From positions 6,288,410-6,352,409 of the forward strand of contig CM054118.1 in the NCBI GenBank assembly GCA_028673005.1: a stretch of DNA of 64,000 nt, read 5' to 3'. Position 1 is the first letter of the stretch, and every line of letters begins with the position of its first letter. The translations under genes were made by a program, and so were the position numbers. Below the pieces are notes generated by a model, which saw only the letters and a program-made list of their open reading frames with translations, had not been told where the DNA came from and did not search any database. Positions 57,383 to 64,000 of this stretch are shown here, in pieces. Origin of the DNA: Tanypteryx hageni (Eukaryota > Arthropoda > Insecta > Odonata > Petaluridae).

Positions 57383-59240
57383 CATTCAAAATTTAACCCA
57401 TCTATCTTTCGTCTGTCCCTAATTACTCTACTTACTTACTTACTTCTCCTTTTGTTTTTTCTCTCTGTCTATCTAATTATTTCCAGTCTACGCCATAAAC
57501 ACATCTCAAACGCCTATAATCCGCTCACTCACATCTTCTCTTCTCATTGTCCCATATGCCTCGCGCCCATATCAATTCCACACTCCATATCAGAATTTTC
57601 ACTAACCTCTTTTTAATATTTTTATTCAGAATTCATGTTAAAAACTCTCGTCGACTCGTAAATGCCTCCTTTGCTCTTGCTATCCTTGTCCTGATATCTT
57701 TTGTACTTCTTCCATCCTGAGGCAGAGTAACACTGCTTAAATAAGTAAAACAATCCACCTGGTCCAACTTTTCCCCATCCTTTGTAGCGGTGGATGGCTC
57801 TTAGTAGACCTTTAGAATCTTAGTTTCCTTCCTATTTGTTTTAATTCCGTATTCCTTTGCCTTTCCATTTAAAGAACTAACTAGCATCTGTTAGCCCTTT
57901 TACAAATTATTCACTAATGCTTTTGTTTCTACAAATGTAATCATTTTGACTAAGCTATCTCCTACGCACATATTCTCAGGCTTCTCTTATCAGTCTAACG
58001 GAAGCTAACTGATACACTGTCATATAAGTCTCGTCATATTAAAGTCACGCCCTAACAAATATCTCTAGAATGCCTTTCAAACCATCTCCAGGGCCCTGAA
58101 ATTTGCCCTAATCTCGCCAAAGACACCAACAAAAATAGCGCTTATAACCTTCGAGCACGTGCCATTCCGCTCGGGGTGATTCTGAAGTGGTGAGGCACAT
58201 TGTGTCCGTATTTACTCAAAGAAGATCATTCAGGAGGTGTTTGGAGATTATTTTAGGGTAAAAAGGGGATCTCGAATGCAGGTATATCGAAAGAAAGGGT
58301 TTTCAATGCGATGGGGTAATCCACATGTTGCATAATCAGAAATCTACTGCAATTGTATTCTTGTTGTATTGTTTGATATTATTTGTTGCTTGTTTTCATC
58401 TATAACTGGCTGTTTAAGGCCTTTCAGTATCAATTTGAATCAGATTATCGATACATTCATGCCAAGAGGTCGACAATTCCTGTTTCTTTTTCATGTTATT
58501 TAACTTCTCTTATCTAACATGTATCACCCATAGATTTTTCAGCACTTGTATAGAAAGTATTTAAATTGCATATGCGCACGTTTTCTCTTTTATTTACAGG
58601 CAGAAGATCGACGATTAACGAAAGAACGACCAATTAAATTATCTAAGAGGTGCAGATCTCCTTTATTTGGACGAAAAAATAATTCTTCCCTACCACATTG
58701 TCCTCGGTGTGTTTTCTTTTTCGGATCCGTTTGTCGGTGTATCCGAAGAGGCGCTCTCAATCTGTCTTTTGCCTATAAGCGGATAGAGATCCTGCTTTTA
58801 CGCTCTAGCGGTATAAACTACTCGTAAGACCGGATTCAAAAGGCTATATTCTCTCCCTCTCTCCCATGCTAAGAGGAGAAATACTCTTACATGTGAAATT
58901 TTTTTTTTGGCCGTAAGGCGAATACCGAACCGGTTGCTAAGCAACAGATCGTCTTAGAAGAATAAAGGTGTCGGTGGCTCACTTAAAGGGCTTTCTCTTC
59001 TTGGTTCGTGGGTATTTTCTACTTCAGATGGAAGATTTCTTGTATCGCGAGAGGAGAGAGGGAGAGGATAGAGTAAGAAAGAGGAGAGGATATAAAAAGA
59101 GAGAGATAGCGGGAGAAGAAACGGGATGTGGGAGGTTCTTAGTGAGTGCATCAGGTTAAAATGTGAGGCACGTTTAGAGTCGCCTTCAGGTCACTTTTTA
59201 GGCTGGTTTCCAAAAGGAAACACAACCTTATGAAATGATC
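57383..59240. other. No gene supported
   Basis: 57.4-57.6 kb is pyrimidine-rich with a (CTTA)n run. At 58595-58610 a strong acceptor-like TTTTATTTACAG precedes an open frame (AEDRRLTKERPIKLSKR) to about 58827, but no donor, conserved motif or partner exon was found. 58.9-59.15 kb is GA-rich with open frames on both strands. A (GT)n tract lies at about 59247-59290. Confidence 0.3.
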
Positions 59241-59384
59241 CTGTGTGTGTGTGTGTATGCATGCATGTATGTATGTGTTTGTGTCTGTCTGTCTCCTACT
59301 AACAACTTTTGTATCAATGGACCGATTTTCATGAACTTCGTATGAGGCTCGTGTTGTCAGGGCCCACCGCCAGGGCCCACCTCC

Positions 59385-59540
59385 AGGCTAGATTTTATTT
59401 TGCGAAGATCGAAGTCTCGGGTTCGATTCCGGGAACGTTTTTCCCTATTTGTTTTGCATAGAAAGTCTGAAATCCATCCTGGAGAGATGTTTTCTTTAGT
59501 ACTTAATAAATATCTTAGCATTGATATCGGAGCGAGGTTT
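59385..59540 (+). repeat. tRNA-derived SINE copy
   Basis: Contains a perfect B box GGTTCGATTCC (59420-59430) and the GCGAAGATCGAAGTC context also seen at 12.2 kb. The shared body continues AGAAAGTCTGAAA and ends in an AT-rich AATAAATATCTTA tail. Confidence 0.55.
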
Positions 59541-60160
59541 ATACCGTTCAATTCTAATTCTTATCACTGATTTTTAAAATTCATCGTATTTTTTTGAATT
59601 TCTACTAAAACAGCGTTTTTTAGTTTTAAATCGCATTTATCGGATTGTTGTTATGGAGACGATTATTACCGAACTCGGCTTGAGCATTGAAGAGTGAACA
59701 AATGGGTTATTTTCTTTTCCACTCGACTACCCTTCAGCAATAGACAGTTGATCCATACATATTATCGTACAAACAATAACATTTATTAAATTCGTTTATG
59801 TAAATAGTACATACAAAATATAATGTCAGAAAGACATTTGAAATGGCTTTAATGTTTTAAAACTGATAACGCTCTATTAATTTGTTTTCCAATTTTTCTT
59901 TATCATTGATAAACTATGAACTACAAGTAATATTTACGGTATAAGAATTCCTTGTAATGACTAACGCATACTGAAAAATTTCCTGTCAACATAAGTAATC
60001 AATTCGGGACGTCATCTTTGGGAAAACCACCTGCATTAGTCCTAGTTTGGACTTCTTGTATATTGCCTAGTTTTGGCACCGATGTGAGGAAATGAGTGGT
60101 TAAACTGCAAAGCTTTTTTACACAAGCATATCGTTAGTAGCTCAATAACTTTGGCTAAGA

Positions 60161-60230
60161 TTGATAAAGGTAAAGTACTCCTTTAGCCCCCTCTAATTGT
60201 TTGGCTAAAGGAGTACTTTACCTTTATCAA
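60161..60230. repeat. Perfect 28-bp inverted repeat with 14-nt loop
   Basis: Left arm 60161-60188 begins TTGATAAAGGTAAAGTAC and is matched base for base by right arm 60203-60230 beginning GGCTAAAGGAGTACTTTACC. The loop is CCCTCTAATTGTTT. Absence of any mismatch suggests recent formation or conversion. Confidence 0.9.
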
Positions 60231-60302
60231 CTAGCATTGTGGACAATTTTTTCCTTTCCGTCTAATATACCGGATCATCCAATAAAAAAGAACACCCTAT
60301 AC

Positions 60303-60642
60303 CAGAGGTCGGAAACATATGTCCCGCGGGCCACATGCGGTCCCAGAGACCGCTTCATGGGGCCCGCGAAGTTAGGATGAAAAAGTGGTTGTTAAAATTT
60401 AAAATTGACAATTTCATATTTTTCAGTGAACCTGTAGTCTCAAAACCTCGCTGGTGGAGTTTTAACGGTAGTCAAATATTTAGACTAGATTTTCTCTAAT
60501 ATGAGACCATAGAATCTCAAGGTAACTTCTGATATAAATGTTCATTCGGCCCGTCGAGGCTCTAGTGACTTCCAATGCGGCCCTCCGAAGCCTTTTCAAC
60601 TACCATTGTGGCCCGCCATGCAGAAATGGTTACCAATCCCTG
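60303..60642. mobile_element. hAT-type MITE (340 bp), second family
   Basis: Exact 8-bp duplication CCCTATAC at 60295-60302 and 60643-60650. The left end is CAGAGGTCGGAAACAT and the right end inverted is CAGGGATTGGTAACCAT. The interior is rich in GGCCCGC phrases. Confidence 0.9.
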
Positions 60643-60821
60643 CCCTATACTAGTAGAAGCAAGGGATGCTAATCCTGCGCTACGCGTACTACAAGTGGTA
60701 CGTTAGTTAGTGCAAAGTGGTGCGTGAAAAGAAATAAAAGCACATGGCTTTGCCTTTGGCTTAAAATGTTGTTATGTTGTATTTACGTAATTCAATTACA
60801 AAGTTATACGCACGATTTTTG

Positions 60822-61005
60822 GCAAATGGTAGACGGGTGATTAGAGTATCTGTCGACTGATACTAAGGTCGCGGGTTCGAATCCCGCCTAGGACATGGAT
60901 GTTTGTGTTTGTTGGCTGCTATGTTATAGATTTCACTGTAAATTGGCCCTTTGTGTGATGCATGTGATATATCAATGAATAAATTAATAAATACTATATA
61001 TAAAA
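60822..61005 (+). repeat. tRNA-derived SINE with AATAAAT-type tail
   Basis: The A-box region TGGTAGACGGGTGATTAGAG and a perfect B box GGTTCGAATCC (60874-60884) are followed by a non-tRNA body and a tail rich in AATAAAT. The acceptor stem cannot form (3' side CTAGGAC lacks its partner), excluding a functional tRNA. Confidence 0.6.
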
Positions 61006-61008
61006 AAT

Positions 61009-61740
61009 CTGATGTGGCCACCACATGACTTTCTCCATACCTGTAATATTTCTAAAAATTCCTAATAATAAATATTTTAAGGAACTGCAAGAAAAATTTA
61101 AAGACTTTACAAAAACAGAAAAAAACTCAAACCGTAGCCTTCTGATATTGGATATAGCCCCGAAGATTCAACAATTAAGAAAATAAGAAGTGTGGAAAGG
61201 TGTACTCCATGTCAGAGTACACAGTTTCCAAATGCGTTCTTTGAGATCGACAAATTTTAGTAAAATTCCCCGATACCAAATTTCTTCAGAACACGACCAG
61301 CGGTTCCCGAGTTGAAACAAGTAAATTGCAGTGTGGTTTTGGCAGCAAAAGATTTAGTTTTAAAAATATTTCTTCAACAATGCATTATATGGGAAAATGT
61401 TTCAAACAAAGGTTTTAGAAAATTAAATTATCTGCAATTTTTATTTTAGCTTTTTTTACATTCATCAAATATTAAAGCAAATATTTTAATAAAACAGAAA
61501 AAGGACGAGAATAAACATCCACTTCCGGTCGACCGACTTATGCTAAAATGTAATCAGTTCTTGATTGTATAATAAAAATGTTAAATTTGAAATATTATAC
61601 TGATTGGATTATTAATTTTTTAATTAGAGCGCCCACAAAATTCCGGTCACAGACACCCACAGATATCATTGAGGAAATAGTCAAAACATGTTCAGTAGAC
61701 CTTAAAACATGTATTTCCGTTGAAATCTCGAATTCGATTT
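61009..61740 (-). repeat. 0.8-kb repeat (family Q), copy D
   Basis: Reverse orientation. It begins at the hairpin end (GATGTGGCCACCACATGAC) directly after the SINE tail and runs to the ATTTCAACGG-equivalent region. Its start (GGGGAAAG part) appears truncated. Confidence 0.65.
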
Positions 61741-62104
61741 TTAGTGTCTGAGGCGGTGTCCGGTCAAGTATAAGTATGTGTCTATAACTCAAAAACTACA
61801 TAACGTAGAGACATGTGGAAAGTGTCATTTTAACCGCGATGAAGAGTATAGGGTGATAGGTTGATATTCATCGCAAGAATTTATTTATTTTGTAATATTT
61901 TTCTGTTTTCATTTTCCCCATTGAAGAACATGGAGATGAATGTGGACTATTTTGTTGCCGATCGTTTATCTCCGCTTCGAAGAGAAGGCGATGCAATCCT
62001 CCCTCAAGATAGTACCTACTAGTAATACATTACTAACTAGCATATATATCCTGCGTTTCTCGAATACTTGTGTGTTAAATAGATAGATACAGCATTAGGA
62101 ACAA

Positions 62105-62354
62105 TTAGATAGGAAAATGACTTTTTTCGTGACTTTGCTCTGCTCGAGAAAATTCTCGTCTAACTCGATGTTCAAGTCGGCATCGCGCCTGTTCTTGCGA
62201 TTCAGTCGCTCGAGAAATTGTGCGTCTCTTTCGTTGATTTTCGAGTCGATATTGCGTCTGCCTTTGATTTTCGGCTGTTCGAGAGAGTGTTTGTCTAGTT
62301 CCTTGTTGTTCAAGTCGCATTTGTTTCCGAACAGTATTTTCTGTTGCTCTAGAT
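62105..62354 (-). repeat. 69-bp minisatellite encoding a 23-residue repeat, possible gene fragment
   Basis: Three units (about 66, 69 and 69 bp), each starting GCTCGAGA or GTTCGAGA on the plus strand, lie at 62144-62346. On the minus strand they give in-frame 22-23-residue repeats with pattern LEQ-x-K ... RR-x-x-D-x-x-x-x-E-R-D-x-x-F, highly charged and coiled-coil-like. The frame continues past the MITE into a further unit (IIEQKEWEKE) near 62830. No start codon, splice site or family could be assigned. Confidence 0.55.
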
Positions 62355-62788
62355 CAGTGATCGGCAACATGCGGCCCGCGGACTGTGTGCCCCCCCCCCC
62401 TCAGAGCGATTTATCTGGCCCGCTGAGATATGATGAAAACGTGATTTGTCAAATTTAATATAAAGAGTTTCATATTTTGGGGCCACATCGGTGTTTGCGT
62501 ATCCTTCGGCGGACCGCATTGGAAGTCGCCAATTCTTCGGCGGGCCGGATCAGAGTCGAAATTGGAAGTCACCTATATACTGAGATCCCATATAGGTGAA
62601 AATCAATTCTAAATTAGGTTTTTATGATTGACATTTCAATTTTGAAAGTTTAATTATAAAATTTTACATAAAAGTGTACGAATTTATGCGTTAAAGCATG
62701 GATTGCTTTTTCATCATAGCTTCGCGGGCCGCACAAAAACCCTTCTCGGGCCGCATTCGGTCCGCGGGCCGTATGTTGGGCACCGCCG
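62355..62788. mobile_element. hAT-type MITE (434 bp) inserted in the minisatellite
   Basis: The left end is CAGTGATCGGCAACATGCGG and the right end inverted is CGGCGGTGCCCAACATACGG. Flanking 8-mers CTCTAGAT and CTCTAATT match at 6 of 8. GC-rich ends around an AT-rich middle resemble the 60303-60642 element. A run of C at about 62391-62400 is internal. Confidence 0.7.
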
Positions 62789-62889
62789 CTCTAATTGACG
62801 TCATTCTTTTTCCCATTCTTTTTGCTCGATAATTATGTTGAGTGTAAAGTCGTTCGAGGCATTTTGGAAGTCGGCTATTTTTCCTAAGA

Positions 62890-64000
62890 GCTACAAAGTG
62901 TCGTATTGTAACTAAAGTTTTAAATGTTTTATCCTCCTGAGAATTGAAGCGTATTCTTGTTGTAAAAGAATAAAAGTTGCAACGAAGTCTTTTTGAAAGT
63001 CTTCGCTCGCGCTAAGTTTTTTTTAAGATGCCTCCTTTTTTATCGAGTTAAAGCATTAACGACGAGTTTTTTCCCATTCCAGGTGCCGCGCGTTTTATGA
63101 GTCCCACCCTTTCCCCCTTTCCAATATCAAATATTGAGCATTTATTTACTTTTGAAATTGCTTTTCATTTTCCCTGTTTTCCACGATTTATCCTGCTCGC
63201 TCCTGTGATTTGATGTGGCCATTCTGTGATGAAGTGTCGTGTGTGTGTGTTTCAAGAGAAGTTTCTCTCATCTCTGGAGGATACGGATGACTTATTACAT
63301 CGCTGGAACATTCGCACCGCAGCAAAGGTAGGGATACGCTTTTCCCCCTAGGAATAGATATTTCATATTCCCCGTTTATTCTAGCTTCGGTCATAGTCGA
63401 AGGCATAAGCATCCCTTGGAACCAAGTCTTAGCGTGCTTAGAATTTGAGATTATAATGTGCCATAATTAGAGGTGGATTGAAGGAGATAAAAATGAAAGC
63501 CTTTAGTAAATAAAGAATATTGAAGGAGTTCTAGTATTTACACGTAAAGTCGATTGCCATTTATATCCTCGATATAAATCCATCCTTTTATCTGTCCAAT
63601 TACATTAATCTAAACCGCTCACATTTAAATCGCCTTGACCTTTGCTAAGGAATCATATTTTTCAAGTCTGCTGTTAAATGTCACTCACCAGAGCTTAAAA
63701 ATTGCAGTGTTTTATAAAATGGAATATTTAATACAAAAATGTTTACCATTTGAGAAATTTGTCATCTTACTTTCAAAAAACTATTCTGTGAAACTTAGTA
63801 TTTGCCGAATCCTCCTGCTTCAATTATGTTAGTACCCATCATAACAGTTTTTTTACCGAATGCACACACATCACAGGAGGTGATTAAGCTATGCTCTTGC
63901 TATTTACGCGAAGAAAACACTTCCCGCGGTTTGTTATATTTGTAGCAACAGTGCATCTTCTGAGTCGCTTCCAGTCAATACGCATTTGAGAAAGTTAGCG
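62890..64000. other. No gene seen
   Basis: A short (GT)n tract lies at about 63238-63250. The remaining frames are short and without motifs. Confidence 0.3.

Noticed and set aside
58546..58827. Open frame after a strong acceptor-like TTTTATTTACAG
   Set aside because: No downstream donor, homology or second exon could be found, so an exon is not supported.
60822..60894. Functional tRNA gene
   Set aside because: The B box is perfect but the acceptor stem cannot pair and a SINE-like body and tail follow.
1..64000. CRISPR arrays, bacterial operons, phage or plasmid functions
   Set aside because: Direct repeats here are microsatellites, minisatellites or transposon copies; introns, LINEs, SINEs and pol III signals show eukaryotic nuclear DNA.

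Overview
The window looks like intergenic or intronic DNA of an arthropod, most likely an insect. It is AT-rich and gene-poor, with long (TA)n microsatellites and several classes of interspersed repeats. The organism call rests on the mix of elements: RTE, Jockey and CR1-group LINEs, Penelope-like elements (PLEs), Helitrons, hAT-type MITEs and tRNA-derived SINEs. No bacterial or plasmid gene is visible and no multi-exon host gene could be assembled. The one certain cellular RNA gene is an elongator tRNA-Met(CAT) at 53820-53892. Almost everything else that can be named is transposon-derived.

Layout. 1-12.5 kb: mostly unrecognised sequence with an RTE 3' fragment (4.3-4.9 kb), a hAT MITE with an exact 8-bp duplication (5.9-6.2 kb), a decayed transposase-like ORF (6.9-7.4 kb) and a probable 2.6-kb hAT element (7.67-10.26 kb). 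12.57-14.90 kb: a terminal-inverted-repeat unit enclosing a small spliced minus-strand gene for a THAP zinc finger. I reconstructed this gene from splice sites; it is not one continuous frame. 17.8-23.4 kb: three copies of a Helitron-like repeat, a PLE terminus with a hammerhead-ribozyme core, and a very short RTE insertion. 25.6-26.7 kb: a CR1-group LINE nested in a hAT MITE. 29.36-30.92 kb: two head-to-tail Helitrons with TC...CTAG ends.

36.1-44.3 kb: a degenerate Penelope-like element with an inverted 5' repeat, then (TA)n, then an RTE-type LINE with an intact endonuclease/reverse transcriptase frame of about 1000 codons (the only long intact CDS here), then a 5'-truncated RTE copy. 45.06-53.06 kb: a composite block bounded by a short inverted repeat. 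It holds a GC-rich broken Jockey LINE, a MULE transposase fragment, a second PLE fragment with an antisense hammerhead motif, and a CR1-group 3' tail. 53-64 kb: the tRNA gene, a hAT transposase remnant, three MITEs, SINEs, a perfect 28-bp hairpin and a 69-bp minisatellite that reads as a 23-residue protein repeat.

The elements interact mainly by nesting. PLEs sit against (TA)n tracts, RTE tails land in those tracts, and MITE or Helitron copies carry other repeats inside them. The two points most worth follow-up are the TIR-flanked THAP mini-gene and the paired observation that two different PLE families carry hammerhead cores with 4-nt palindromic helix III and have inverted 5' fragments ending at or near that motif.
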